NCBI RefSeq assembly: GCF_020404765.1
Contig: NZ_JAIVEM010000072.1
Location: 1-64,000, forward strand
Reading direction: 5' to 3'
Source: Paenibacillus sp. BJ-4
GTDB taxonomy: Bacteria > Bacillota > Bacilli > Paenibacillales > Paenibacillaceae
DNA: 64,000 nt
Shown: one piece after another, positions 38,918-51,784 of the stretch
Numbering within the stretch: the stretch's first letter is position 1
Layout: every line of letters starts with the position of its first letter
Position numbers and translations under genes: made by a program
The notes under the pieces: model-generated
The model's database searches: none
Told to the model about the DNA's origin: nothing
Seen by the model: only the letters and a program-made list of their open reading frames with translations

Positions 38918-39709
38918 TCATTTATTGACCTCAATCAGTCCGTCGGGGGTCTCACGATTGGCAAGCAGTTCGGATACGGTGACGAAGGTAAAGCCTCTTT
39001 TTTTCAGCTCAGGCAAAATGATTTTTAAAGCATCAACGGTTTGCGTACTTTGATGTACATAATCGTGCATAAGGACGATATCGCCGTTGCGAGCATTGCG
39101 AAGTACCTTATTGACGATACGGTGTACACCGGGTTTTCGCCAATCCAGGGTGTCCTGATGCCAGGACCATAAAATCATTTTCAGCTCTTTTTCTTTAGAT
39201 AGTTTGACGAGCGAGTCGGAATAGGAACCACCCGGTGGACGGAAAAGATGGGTTTCGGCACCCGTTGCTTGAACGATGCTTGCTTGGCCCTGATCCATTT
39301 CAGACAGAGCCTTGTTACGGGGAATATGATGGAAGGATGGATGATGAAAGGTATGGTTGCCGACATCATGACCTTCTTCTCGTTCCCGCTTCACAATGTG
39401 AGGGAGTTTTTCTACACGGCTGCCGACGACAAAAAAGGTCGCTTTGGCGTCATATTGCTTGAGCAAATCGAGAATGGCGGGCGTTTTGCTCTCATCTGGT
39501 CCATCGTCGAAGGTGAGGGCAATCACCTTGCGAGGGGTAGGAACTTCCCATACAATGTCCCCTCGTTCTTCATAATAGGCTCTACCCTTTGTTGGAGCAG
39601 GGGAGGCGTACGATGCGGCCTGTGTAGTATTGGTATAGGGTGTCGGGAAAAAGCTGGCACAGAACAAGGAAACAGTGATACTTGCAGATAGTAATCGGTT
39701 ATATTTCAT
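38918..39709 (-). CDS. secreted polysaccharide deacetylase (NodB domain)
   Basis: A 263-residue exported enzyme with a signal peptide to about residue 32 (NTTQAAS). The NodB domain has VIALTFDDGPDESKTP (catalytic base and metal Asp), HDVGNHTFHHPSFHH (metal His pair), THLFRPPGGSYSD (active-site Arg) and DTLDWRKPG, and ends with IVLMHDYVHQSTQTVDAL. All motifs for an active peptidoglycan or chitooligosaccharide N-deacetylase are present. RBS GGAGAAG lies 9 nt upstream. The 57-nt gap to the amidase gene suggests cotranscription, with this gene first. Confidence 0.88.
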   Translation of the reverse strand: MKYNRLLSASITVSLFCASFFPTPYTNTTQAASYASPAPTKGRAYYEERGDIVWEVPTPRKVIALTFDDGPDESKTPAILDLLKQYDAKATFFVVGSRVEKLPHIVKREREEGHDVGNHTFHHPSFHHIPRNKALSEMDQGQASIVQATGAETHLFRPPGGSYSDSLVKLSKEKELKMILWSWHQDTLDWRKPGVHRIVNKVLRNARNGDIVLMHDYVHQSTQTVDALKIILPELKKRGFTFVTVSELLANRETPDGLIEVNK

Positions 39710-40086
39710 CAGGCATCTTCTCCGTTCTGACGTTTTCTCACATTAGCTTGCCAAGAAGGAGCGGATACCATTCCTTGTTCACAAAATTTATCTGCCTTCA
39801 AAACTCATTTAAACTCCTGTCCATCACAGCTTTTAACATGATCCTGACCATCAAAATCATGCTCCAAAAGAGTGGTAGCTTGCTTGTTGATTACTGCCCA
39901 TTGCCATGTTAAATTGTACATATCCATCCTTGTTTCAATAAACAGTTGAGGTAGGTCTTTGTCCGTTCGTGAAACTCTTAATCTAGCTGAAAACGAATAA
40001 GGTTGACGGGACAAGCCGCAGAAGCTCATCAAAGTCTTAATATACAAGCGACTCGTTCCTCAACCTCGAACAGGAGATGAGACGGG
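39710..40086. other. intergenic stretch; one doubtful minus-strand ORF
   Basis: A minus-strand frame at 39805-40047 (80 codons from TTG) has a protein-like composition in parts (KDLPQLFIETRMDMYNLTWQ). It has no family match that I know, and its ribosome binding site (GAGGAAC) is weak. It may be a small gene or the remains of one. Nothing else is seen. Confidence 0.3.
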
Positions 40087-40477
40087 ATGAACACAAAGGA
40101 AGAGGAACTGCGTGCTATTAGCGAGACATTAGAGGCGGGTGAACATATCCGGTCATGCATTCATTGTGCGTATGAGTGGCAATCAAGCCCGCAGGACACA
40201 CCGTGCTGTGGGATACTGGCGGTGACGTCCAAACGGCTCATTTTTTATTGTTCCACTTCTGGAACTCCATGGGTCAAGTTCATCAATTATCACCATATTT
40301 CATCGACCAAGCTGGAAACGGATTCACTGGCTTCAAAGCGAAAATGTTGTTCTGATGAACCGGAATGAGCGTGAGGTATTTAGGTATCTTCCCAATGCAG
40401 ACACGTTGGAGTATTTTATAGCTGTCCTGGGCCAGGAAACAGGTATAGAGGTAAGTAATCATTTATACCTTATGTAA
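40087..40477 (+). pseudogene. PH-like (bPH) domain protein, frameshifted
   Basis: The first frame gives 93 residues beginning MNTKEEELRAISETLEAGEH, with IHCAYEWQSS and GILAVTSKRLIFYCSTSGTP, which is the first part of a bacterial PH-like domain. After about 40330 the protein-like sequence moves to other frames (GFTGFKAKMLF and then MNRNEREVFRYLPNADTLEY) and ends at 40477. One or two small indels would restore a protein of about 130 residues. The 93-residue product lacks the C-terminal helix of the domain and is probably not functional. Confidence 0.6.
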
Positions 40478-40510
40478 TGCTCCATTTATAAAATGTAAAT
40501 AAAAATGTAA

Positions 40511-40568
40511 AACCTCCAGCTCCGTAATATGCCGATGGTCGGCTGTTCACGAATTTGGAGGTTTTTTT
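40511..40568. terminator. bidirectional terminator
   Basis: AACCTCCA (40511-40518) pairs with TGGAGGTT (40556-40563), T7 on the plus strand, and an A-run on the other side. An inner hairpin GCCGATGGTCGGC lies in the loop. Confidence 0.75.
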
Positions 40569-40593
40569 GTCATGCAACTGAATGGATCGAGCG

Positions 40594-40914
40594 TCAGCTC
40601 AGCAGTACTATCACCAGTAGCGTGTACAGCACCAGCGGCATAATGACATTGTTGTAGGTATAGGAACGATAAGGGGTTGGGGTACCTGGGGAAAGCGAAT
40701 GATGAGGCTGAGGAACCCTTATATACAGATGATCGGCGTCGATGTGAACAATCGTTCCTTCATACACATGATGATCCATCGTTTGTACACGGACGGTCTG
40801 ATTGATGTGTGGTTTGAGCCTTTGATGCAGGTGTTGCCGAACCTTGGCAAGCTCTGTCTGAATTTCCGGTCTGGCCTGATATAACGTTTGTGGACTGACG
40901 GTGCTGTACGACAT
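40594..40914 (-). CDS. Sm-like domain protein with C-terminal membrane anchor
   Basis: A 106-residue protein. An N-terminal helix (residues 1-35) is followed by a five-strand Sm-like core: TVRVQTMDHHVYEGTIVHID with ADHLYIRVPQP after it. A Pro/Ser linker and one C-terminal transmembrane helix (NVIMPLVLYTLLVIVLLS) end it. The VxxxDGxxxxGxI-type pattern recalls Hfq/LSm folds but RNA-binding residues are not evident. It converges with the broken PH-like gene, and both share the terminator above. Function is unknown. Confidence 0.65.
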   Translation of the reverse strand: MSYSTVSPQTLYQARPEIQTELAKVRQHLHQRLKPHINQTVRVQTMDHHVYEGTIVHIDADHLYIRVPQPHHSLSPGTPTPYRSYTYNNVIMPLVLYTLLVIVLLS

Positions 40915-41086
40915 TCGCCTCTAACCTCCATACCATGTAATGATGCATCGTATGCAGGAGTCTATGTCATTGTGCGTATACCTATAATAAGGAAGCTTTT
41001 TTTACAAAGAGGAGAAATATTAACATTATACTCCAGTCCACTTGATGTTCCCTTTACATCAAAACGATACACTTACTGAGGTTGGT

Positions 41087-42073
41087 GTGAAAAGAAAGGG
41101 GCGCTCCGTTTTGAGTGAGCTTAACAAATCTATGAGACTCGGGACGAGCCAGCAACTGGCTTCATCTAAGGCCCGTATACGCACAGGTTCGCTAAAAATA
41201 CAGAGACTGCGCGAAAATGCGCTCGCGTATACCTTTTTGGCTCCATCTCTCATTTTATTTGCTGTATTTATGTTTTATCCGATGTTGAAGTCAGTTTACC
41301 TCAGCCTACATTCCACAGATCCAGCAGGAAACGTTGCAGCCTATGTAGGTTTAGACAATTTTACTGTACTTTTCAGCTCGGGGCAGTTTCTGCAAGGGAT
41401 CAAGGTCACGCTCCTGTTTGCGCTATTGACGGTCCCTGTAGGTATTTTATTGGCGCTCGTGCTGGCTGCACTCACCCATAGCAAACTACGCGGAATGCGC
41501 ATTTTTCAATTCGCGTTTTCACTACCGATGGTGCTGTCGGTTGGTTCATCCGCCGTCATTTGGAAGTTTCTTTTTCATCCGACACTCGGGATGTTCAACT
41601 ATGTGCTTTCCTTGCTACATATCAATCCGGTTCCATGGTTAACCAGTCCAGATTGGGCGCTGCTTTCCGTAGCCATCATGACCATTTGGATGAATCTCGG
41701 CTTCAATTACATTATTTTATCCAGCGGACTGCAAGGGATTCCAGACGACATGTATGAAAGTGCCAAAATGGATGGTGCTGGGCCACTGATCACGTTCTGG
41801 CGTATTTCCATGCCACTGCTATCGCCAACGATCTTTTTTGTAACGGTAGTCTCCATCATCGGGGCCTTTCAGTCCTTTGCGCAAATTAACATTTTGACCA
41901 AGGGCGGGCCGGTGAACAGTACGAATGTGTTTGTATACTCCATTTATCAGGAAGCCTTCGTTAATTTCCGATTTGGCACGGGGAGCGCACAGGCGATCGT
42001 GTTGTTTGTCGTCATCCTGCTGCTTACGATGATTCAGTTCAAATGGGTGGAAAGAAAGGTGCATTACCAATGA
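41087..42073 (+). CDS. ugpA: ABC importer permease, UgpA/MalF-type
   Basis: About 328 residues, six transmembrane helices, starting LAYTFLAPSLILFAVFMFYP. The cytoplasmic EAA loop reads YESAKMDGAGPLITFWRISM. The start GTG 41087 (GAGG 5 nt upstream) is preferred over the longer frame from 41042; TTG 41111 is another option. It ends with a 4-nt ATGA overlap to the second permease. Together with the binding protein it forms a carbohydrate-uptake (CUT1) importer; the ATPase is not encoded here and would be supplied by an MsmX-type shared ATPase, as in other Firmicutes. Confidence 0.85.
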   Translation: MKRKGRSVLSELNKSMRLGTSQQLASSKARIRTGSLKIQRLRENALAYTFLAPSLILFAVFMFYPMLKSVYLSLHSTDPAGNVAAYVGLDNFTVLFSSGQFLQGIKVTLLFALLTVPVGILLALVLAALTHSKLRGMRIFQFAFSLPMVLSVGSSAVIWKFLFHPTLGMFNYVLSLLHINPVPWLTSPDWALLSVAIMTIWMNLGFNYIILSSGLQGIPDDMYESAKMDGAGPLITFWRISMPLLSPTIFFVTVVSIIGAFQSFAQINILTKGGPVNSTNVFVYSIYQEAFVNFRFGTGSAQAIVLFVVILLLTMIQFKWVERKVHYQ

Positions 42074-42891
42074 AAGGACGCCTTAATTCAACATTGCTGT
42101 ATGTACTGCTTACGATAGCGGCTGCTCTGATTTTATACCCAGTCATCTATACGTTTTTTATGGCGGTGATGTCACCTGAGGAAGCGAGTGCCTATCCACC
42201 GCACTTTATTCCGCATTCCTTTCATTTGGCCAATTTTACCGAAGTGTTTGAAATCGTTCCGATAGCTGCCTTTATCGGCAACACCTTTCTCATTTCGGGC
42301 CTGACAATGATCGGTCAGCTTATTACAGCCAGCCTGGCAGCCTATGCCTTTGCCAAAATGGAGTTTAAGGGAAAAAATTTTATTTTCAGCATGTTTGTAG
42401 CCACGATGATGATCCCTTGGGAAGTGACCATCATTCCGAATTACCTGACGGTCCGCAGTTGGAACTGGCTTGATACGTATCAGGGGCTGACGGTTCCATT
42501 TTTGGCAACAGCCTTCGGAACATTTCTGTTAAGACAATTTTTTCTCCAGCTTCCAAAGGAACTGTTTGAGGCTGCCCGCATGGACGGGTGTGGACATATC
42601 CGTTACTTTCTGTTCCATGTGCTTCCGCTATCGCGTCCTGCACTTGGAACACTGGCTGTATATTCGTTCCTGAACATGTACAATTCGTACTTGTGGCCTT
42701 TGCTGATTACGAATAGCGAAAATATGCGTACCGTACAGATTGGGATTTCCATGCTCGAATTTCAGGAATCCACTTCATGGAATCTTGTGTTTGCAGGTAC
42801 CGCGCTTGTCATTTTACCGTCTCTGCTCCTGCTGATTTTTGGACTGAAGCAGCTAGTACGCGGGATGGCAGCGGGTGCGCTGAAAGGCTGA
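42070..42891 (+). CDS. ugpE: ABC importer permease, UgpE/MalG-type
   Basis: About 273 residues, six helices, with the EAA loop LFEAARMDGCGHIRYFLFHV and the typical AYAFAKMEFKGKN and NYLTVRSWNWLDTYQGL segments of MalG/UgpE permeases. It starts at ATG 42070 after GAAAGGTG, overlapping the first permease by 4 nt. The likely substrate follows from the binding protein downstream, which resembles glycerol-3-phosphate-binding UgpB. Confidence 0.85.
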   Translation: MKGRLNSTLLYVLLTIAAALILYPVIYTFFMAVMSPEEASAYPPHFIPHSFHLANFTEVFEIVPIAAFIGNTFLISGLTMIGQLITASLAAYAFAKMEFKGKNFIFSMFVATMMIPWEVTIIPNYLTVRSWNWLDTYQGLTVPFLATAFGTFLLRQFFLQLPKELFEAARMDGCGHIRYFLFHVLPLSRPALGTLAVYSFLNMYNSYLWPLLITNSENMRTVQIGISMLEFQESTSWNLVFAGTALVILPSLLLLIFGLKQLVRGMAAGALKG

Positions 42892-43049
42892 TCAAGCCCA
42901 TATTAAGCTTCTTATTCAAAGTTAATATCCAAAGTTAACAGCAACACCTGCGCAAGCAGCCTATATAACAAAGCTTGATCATCAAAAAGCACCGTAAAAG
43001 ATTTTCGTAGGCGAGATTATGATTCAATCAAAGGGAGAGAAGAGAGATT

Positions 43050-44417
43050 ATGAGATTTGTTCGTCTGAAAAGTGCCTTGACCCTGCTTATTCTGACTGCA
43101 ATGGTGGTTGCAGCAGGCTGTAGCAACAATACGGCGGCAGAGAAGCCGGATAATGGTAGTAATACTGGGGCAGCAGCGGGTTCTCCAGTAAAGCTGACTT
43201 GGTGGCATTCGATGTCCGGTAACGGTGAAAAAGCGATCAAGCAGATCGCAGCTGACTTCAACGCCAGCCACAAGGACATTCAGGTAGAGCCCGTATACCA
43301 GGGCAAATATGATGACAGCTTGAACAAGCTGAAAGCGTCGCTTGGTTCTGACAGCGGCCCGGATATCATTCAGGTATATGAAATCGGCAGCAAATTCATG
43401 ATCGACTCCAAAATGATCACACCTGTACAACAATTTATTGATGCAGACAAGTTCGATCTGTCGCAGCTTGAACCGAATATTACGCGATACTACACGATTG
43501 ATGGCAAATTGAACGCCATGCCGTTCAACACGTCAAACCCGATTTTGTACTACAACAAGGATGCGTTCAAAGCGGCGGGACTTGACCCGGCCAATCCTCC
43601 GAAAACCTATGATGAATTCGAAAAGGCTGCCAAAGCCTTGAGCAAGGATGGTAAATCAGGTGCATCCATCGCCATCTATGGCTGGTTTATGGAGCAGTTG
43701 TTTGCCAATCAGAATGCGGATTATGTGAATAATGGCAACGGGCGCAATCAGACGGCAACCGAATCGCTGCTGAATTCGGATGCAGGTGTGAAAACCCTGA
43801 CGTGGTGGAAGAAAATGATTGATGAGAAGGTTGTATCCAATCTGGGACGTAACTCGGACGATACCGCAAAAGCCTTTTCCGCAGGACAAATTGCTATGAC
43901 TCTGGATTCTACTGCTTCACTGCGTAATATTGTGGAACAGGTTGGCGATAAATTCGAAGTAGGCACGGGTTTTCTGCCAAGAGCAAATGATGCTAAAGAA
44001 GGCGGCGTCGTGGTTGGTGGCGCAAGCTTGTACATTATGAACAATAAGCCTGAAGCTCAGCAAAAGGCAGCTTGGGAATTCATTAAATTTGTCGCTTCCC
44101 CGGCTGTACAGGCACAATGGAGTGTGAATACCGGATACTTTCCGATCACCAAAGCCGCTTATAACGAGCAGGTACTTAAAGACAATATGGTAAAATACCC
44201 GCAATTCCAGACGGCGGTGGACCAATTGCATGCATCGGCGCAATCTACCGCTACACAAGGTGCTGTAATGGGGGTATTCCCGGAAGCGCGTCAAATTGTC
44301 GAAGGTGCAATCGAGGCAGTTCTCAGTGGCCAGCAACAGCCAAAACAGGCATTGGATCAAGCTGCACAAGAGATTACAGGCAAAATTGCACAATACAATC
44401 AAACGGTCAAAAAATAA
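43050..44417 (+). CDS. ugpB: ABC importer substrate-binding lipoprotein, UgpB-like
   Basis: A 455-residue lipoprotein: signal peptide with lipobox VAAGC (Cys about residue 23), then KLTWWHSMSGNGEKAIKQIA and VEPVYQGKYDDSLNKLKASL with GPDIIQVYEIGSKFMIDSKM. This opening is close to UgpB, including the conserved GxYDD and QVxExG elements, and suggests glycerol-3-phosphate or glycerophosphodiester uptake; other CUT1 substrates are possible. RBS GGGAGAG is upstream. It lies 158 nt after the second permease. Confidence 0.8.
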   Translation: MRFVRLKSALTLLILTAMVVAAGCSNNTAAEKPDNGSNTGAAAGSPVKLTWWHSMSGNGEKAIKQIAADFNASHKDIQVEPVYQGKYDDSLNKLKASLGSDSGPDIIQVYEIGSKFMIDSKMITPVQQFIDADKFDLSQLEPNITRYYTIDGKLNAMPFNTSNPILYYNKDAFKAAGLDPANPPKTYDEFEKAAKALSKDGKSGASIAIYGWFMEQLFANQNADYVNNGNGRNQTATESLLNSDAGVKTLTWWKKMIDEKVVSNLGRNSDDTAKAFSAGQIAMTLDSTASLRNIVEQVGDKFEVGTGFLPRANDAKEGGVVVGGASLYIMNNKPEAQQKAAWEFIKFVASPAVQAQWSVNTGYFPITKAAYNEQVLKDNMVKYPQFQTAVDQLHASAQSTATQGAVMGVFPEARQIVEGAIEAVLSGQQQPKQALDQAAQEITGKIAQYNQTVKK

Positions 44418-44485
44418 TCAGCCTTCCCTTAAAAGTGGCTGGTAAATTGTAATACGTCCCCCTTTATCGGCCGCTTTTATAAAAT

Positions 44486-44530
44486 AACGGATTGAATGGT
44501 GACCCTCTCACTGATTCAGTCCGTTTTTTA
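44486..44530 (+). terminator. terminator of the Ugp-like operon
   Basis: AACGGATTGAAT pairs with ATTCAGTCCGTT over a 19-nt loop, followed by TTTTTT. Confidence 0.8.
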
Positions 44531-44563
44531 CGTTATATACAAAATGCTCTTTTAGAATGACTG

Positions 44564-44666
44564 TTTAGACGAAACGTCTAAAATGAATTATTTGCATTTT
44601 TCCTATTGCTGGATAACTAAGCATGGGCTTATAATGAATACATAATTTTTGTACTGGACGGTCAGT
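44564..44666 (+). promoter_or_regulatory. promoter and palindromic operators for the TetR/efflux operon
   Basis: TTTAGACG-AAA-CGTCTAAA (44564-44582) is a perfect 8-bp inverted repeat. A promoter follows, TTGCTG (44606-44611) and TATAAT (44630-44635), 18 nt apart. A second partial palindrome ACTG-GACGGT-CAGT (44653-44666) lies near the transcription start. One or both are likely operators of the TetR protein encoded downstream. Confidence 0.6.
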
Positions 44667-44683
44667 TCAAAAAAGGAGGAAGC

Positions 44684-45268
44684 ATGAAACAGCAGACAAA
44701 GGAAATTATTTTTAACGGCGCACTCAAGGCTTTTTCCGAACGAGGCTTTAATGAAACGAATATGGAGGAGATCGCCAAGGTATGTGGCATCGCCAAAGGA
44801 ACGTTGTACTATAATTTTAAAAATAAGCAAGAATTGTACATTTACATTTTGAAGATGGGGATGGAACGTTTTGTCCAGGATATCCATGAAGCGATGGCTC
44901 AAACTCCTAAGGATCAGGTAGAACTTAGGGTTCGCAAGCTGATCCAGGTACATATTGAGTTTATTGGGAGAGAGCCGGATTTTTGTCGTCTACTGGTCAG
45001 CAAAGGATGGGTTTCGCAAGAGCAGCATTTTAATATTAGGCAGGTGCTGGCTGACTATTTCGATTTTATGGAGGCAGAGATCGATTCGGGTAAGTTCTAT
45101 GGGAAAATTTCGAGTAAGCTGGATGCAAAAACGACGGCAAATTGCTTATTTGGTATTTACATTTTTGCTCCGATGCGGTCAATGGTTTGGGGTGAAACAA
45201 TGAATCTGCAGGAAGTTCGCGAAAGTATTGAAGTATTTGTATGTAACGCGCTGGGGATGCATCTTTAA
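44684..45268 (+). CDS. TetR-family transcriptional repressor
   Basis: A 194-residue regulator. Residues 5-50 are the TetR HTH (GFNETNMEEIAKVCGIAKGT with LYYNFKNKQELYIYIL). The rest is the helical ligand and dimer domain (RVRKLIQVHIEFIGREPDFC...). RBS AAGGAGG lies 6 nt before the ATG. It is the first gene of a unit with a membrane fusion protein and an ABC-2 permease, so it probably controls their expression in response to an exported compound. Confidence 0.88.
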   Translation: MKQQTKEIIFNGALKAFSERGFNETNMEEIAKVCGIAKGTLYYNFKNKQELYIYILKMGMERFVQDIHEAMAQTPKDQVELRVRKLIQVHIEFIGREPDFCRLLVSKGWVSQEQHFNIRQVLADYFDFMEAEIDSGKFYGKISSKLDAKTTANCLFGIYIFAPMRSMVWGETMNLQEVRESIEVFVCNALGMHL

Positions 45269-45309
45269 TAAGGTATGAAACATTAATAGACAAATGGAGT
45301 GATGAGAAC

Positions 45310-46674
45310 ATGAAAGCTAAAAAATATACGATTTACGCCGTACTTATTATTTTAATCGCTGTAGGTATTTATGCCCTGACCGCTTTCCCACGGGGAGGCA
45401 GCAGCTTGTCTGCGGATCAGTCTTCCTCCATTCCTACGGCTTATGTGGAGTCGGATACGCTCAATGCCAGCTTTAAAATGGCAGGACGGATTGACCAGAT
45501 GCTTGTCAAAGAGGGCGATCAGGTGAAAAAGGGGCAGGTGTTAGCCCATCTGGAAAGTCGTGAGCTCGAAGATAAAGTGAAGCAGGCACAGGCTGCATTG
45601 CTGGCAGCCAAGAGTAATGTGTCCAAAGCGAAAGCCGCTGTACTGCAGGCTCAAGCAGGAGTAGGTCAGGCACAGGCCACTGTGAGCGTCGCTCAGGCCA
45701 AGAAAAGCCAAGGCACGACATCGGTCAGTGTGACCGCTGAGGCTTCCTCCAGCCAGATTGAACAGGCAAAAGCGGCTGCGAGCGCCGCCAAAGCAAAGCT
45801 GGACGCCCTCAAGAGCGGTGCAAGACCGCAGGAGCTTGAGCAAGCGCAAGTAGCTGTGAAGATAGCCAAGGAAACGCTGGACCTGACCGTTAAAAATCTG
45901 GAGCGTGCCAAAAAGCTTCAAGAAGCCGGAGCAGCAACCCAGGCATCTTTGGACCAGGCGACATTGGAACATCAACAGGCAGTGGCCAAGTATAATGCAG
46001 AATCCCAAAAATTGGATATGGCACGGGAGGGAAGCCGCAAGGAGGAAATTACGGCGGCTGAAGCTCAATACCGTCAAGCCTTGGCTGCAGTGAAGGAAGC
46101 ACAGGCAGGAGCGGGTAAAGTTGCTGTGCAACAGGAAGATGTCAAAGCTGCTCAGGCTTCGGTAGAGCAAGCGCAATCCGCTGTAAAGGCGGCGCAATCG
46201 ACGGTAGAGCAGGCACAATCTGCGGTTGAAGGGGCCAATGCACAGGTAGCCCAAGCGGAAGCCGCACTCCAGGAAGCTCAAACCTACTTGAGCTACACTA
46301 CGCTGCGTGCGTCAGAGGATGGAATAGTGAAATCCAAATCGCTTAGCTTGGGGGAAATGGCTAGTGCAGGGTTCCCGGTCTATACCATCGAAACCTCAAC
46401 ACAGCGTTGGGCTAAATTCTATGTACCGGAAACATCTCTGAACGGCCTGAAAGCAGGAGATACCGTTCAAATTAAATTGCTGTCAGGTGGCAAGGAGCTG
46501 AAAGGTAAAGTGATTTTATTGGAATCCGCTGCTGACTTCGCCATTCAGAAGCCGAGCCAAAGCTCTGGTGATAAGGATGTCCGTTCCTTTGGAGTTAAGG
46601 TAGCTTTGCCGGATCTTGCGGCTTCGGTTCCAACGGGCTCCACGGTTCTGTTTACAGGCAAAGGGGCGCAATAA
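45310..46674 (+). CDS. HlyD/EmrA-type membrane fusion protein with very long coiled coil
   Basis: A 454-residue adaptor: N-terminal transmembrane helix (YTIYAVLIILIAVGIYALTA), a biotinyl-lipoyl half (MLVKEGDQVKKGQVLAHLES), about 240 residues of Ala/Gln/Lys coiled coil with QAQA and VEQAQSAV repeats, then the second lipoyl half (LSYTTLRASEDGIVKSKSLS) and a beta-barrel (YVPETSLNGLKAGDTVQIKL). It belongs to the exporter with the ABC-2 permease. Coiled-coil repeats of this kind are known in YbhG/EmrA relatives. Start ATG 45310 follows GGAGTGATGAG. Confidence 0.85.
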   Translation: MKAKKYTIYAVLIILIAVGIYALTAFPRGGSSLSADQSSSIPTAYVESDTLNASFKMAGRIDQMLVKEGDQVKKGQVLAHLESRELEDKVKQAQAALLAAKSNVSKAKAAVLQAQAGVGQAQATVSVAQAKKSQGTTSVSVTAEASSSQIEQAKAAASAAKAKLDALKSGARPQELEQAQVAVKIAKETLDLTVKNLERAKKLQEAGAATQASLDQATLEHQQAVAKYNAESQKLDMAREGSRKEEITAAEAQYRQALAAVKEAQAGAGKVAVQQEDVKAAQASVEQAQSAVKAAQSTVEQAQSAVEGANAQVAQAEAALQEAQTYLSYTTLRASEDGIVKSKSLSLGEMASAGFPVYTIETSTQRWAKFYVPETSLNGLKAGDTVQIKLLSGGKELKGKVILLESAADFAIQKPSQSSGDKDVRSFGVKVALPDLAASVPTGSTVLFTGKGAQ

Positions 46675-46675
46675 T

Positions 46676-47899
46676 ATGCAGGATCAACAGGGAAGACTTC
46701 GTATCCGCGATGTGTTTCGCGAGGAATGGCTGAGCATCTTCCGCGATCGCCGCTTTATGGCTATTCTGCTGATTACGCCGATTGTGTATACGATACTGTT
46801 CGGCTTCCTGTATTCACATCAGCGGATTACCGAGATGCCTGTCACGGTGTACGACGGGGATAATTCGCAGCTCAGTCGCCAAATCATTCAGGCGTTCGAT
46901 GCGACAGACTCATTTGCCGTTACATTGCAAGCGACCAATCAGGAGGATGCTGTCCGTCAGGTAGAAACCGGGGAAGCCAAGGTCGGGATCGTGATTCCCG
47001 ACAATTTCACCACTCGGCTTAAGCATGGGGAGAACCCGCCGGTGCTAACCCTGATTGACGGCAGCAACATGATGTATTCCAATAGTGCCAGTCGGATCGC
47101 CAATCAGGTCATCAGTAGCGTGAGTGCCGGAGTATCCATCAATTCTATGAAGCAAAAGGGAATGAATGCGGATCAGGCTGCCTCAACGCTAAGTACGATC
47201 CCGTTCCGATCCAGAGTGCTATTTAACCCGGTTTATGATTATAAGTTTTTTATGCCATTAGGGGTTATTTCGGCGGCTCTCCAGCAATGCTTGCTGCTCG
47301 GTATTGCTTTATCCTGCACACGTGATAAGGAAGCAGGAACGTGGGGGAGATTTGGTGCATGGAAAAATACTCCCTGGCGCTTGGCTATTGCCAAGCTGGC
47401 ACCGTATTATGCGGCGGGAGCCTTCAATGTGCTGACTGTATTCAGTATCAGCGCGTTATGCTTTGATATTCCATTCAGGGGACAGGTTCTTCCGCTGATT
47501 ATGGTGTCGTTGGCCTTTAACTTTGCATTGTGCGGTTTAGGGTTTTTATTCAGCCTTTTTTCCAAGACAAGAGTGGATGCCACTCAAACCCTGATGCTGA
47601 TTGCTGTTCCTTCCTTTATGCTATCAGGTTATACGTGGCCACTGGAAGCCATGCCCGGCTTCTTACGGGGGCTTGCCGAAATATTGCCGCTGACGTATTA
47701 CCTGGATGCTGTACGGAATATTACGCTCAAAGGACTGGATATCACATACGTCTTCAAGGATACGATTGCTCTAGGTGTCATTGGCTGTGTGAGTCTGCTG
47801 GTGGCCTTCGCTATTTATCCGCTATTCTTTAGACAGCACCAGACGGTAGGGCAGCATGCCGATGTTCCCACTCAAGAAGGCTTTACGTTTAAAGGCTGA
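46676..47899 (+). CDS. ABC-2 type permease (YhgE/DrrB-like exporter)
   Basis: About 407 residues. One N-terminal helix (FMAILLITPIVYTILFGFLY) is followed by a large extracytoplasmic domain (about residues 45-220) and five C-terminal helices: VISAALQQCLLLGIALSCTR, AAGAFNVLTVFSISALCFDI and others, with MLSGYTWPLEAMPGFLRGLA, the ABC-2 signature. ATG 46676 is 1 nt past the previous stop with AAGGGG upstream; the longer frame from 46616 is rejected. No ATPase gene lies in the unit. It probably exports a hydrophobic compound or drug. Confidence 0.83.
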   Translation: MQDQQGRLRIRDVFREEWLSIFRDRRFMAILLITPIVYTILFGFLYSHQRITEMPVTVYDGDNSQLSRQIIQAFDATDSFAVTLQATNQEDAVRQVETGEAKVGIVIPDNFTTRLKHGENPPVLTLIDGSNMMYSNSASRIANQVISSVSAGVSINSMKQKGMNADQAASTLSTIPFRSRVLFNPVYDYKFFMPLGVISAALQQCLLLGIALSCTRDKEAGTWGRFGAWKNTPWRLAIAKLAPYYAAGAFNVLTVFSISALCFDIPFRGQVLPLIMVSLAFNFALCGLGFLFSLFSKTRVDATQTLMLIAVPSFMLSGYTWPLEAMPGFLRGLAEILPLTYYLDAVRNITLKGLDITYVFKDTIALGVIGCVSLLVAFAIYPLFFRQHQTVGQHADVPTQEGFTFKG

Positions 47900-47925
47900 A
47901 AGTAACTCCAAATATTCGAAATAAA

Positions 47926-47962
47926 AAAAGGCAGATCAGATGTTACTCCTGATCTGCCTTTT
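47926..47962. terminator. bidirectional terminator between convergent operons
   Basis: AAAAGGCAGATCAG and CTGATCTGCCTTTT form a perfect 14-bp stem over 9 nt, serving the exporter (+) and the OpuA operon (-). Confidence 0.9.
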
Positions 47963-47988
47963 GGTTATAAATATATAACTGAACTAAC

Positions 47989-51784
<3,796 letters not shown>

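Noticed and set aside
45541..46281. 246-codon open frame on the minus strand
   Set aside because: It comes from the repetitive Ala/Gln coiled-coil coding of the membrane fusion protein read backwards.
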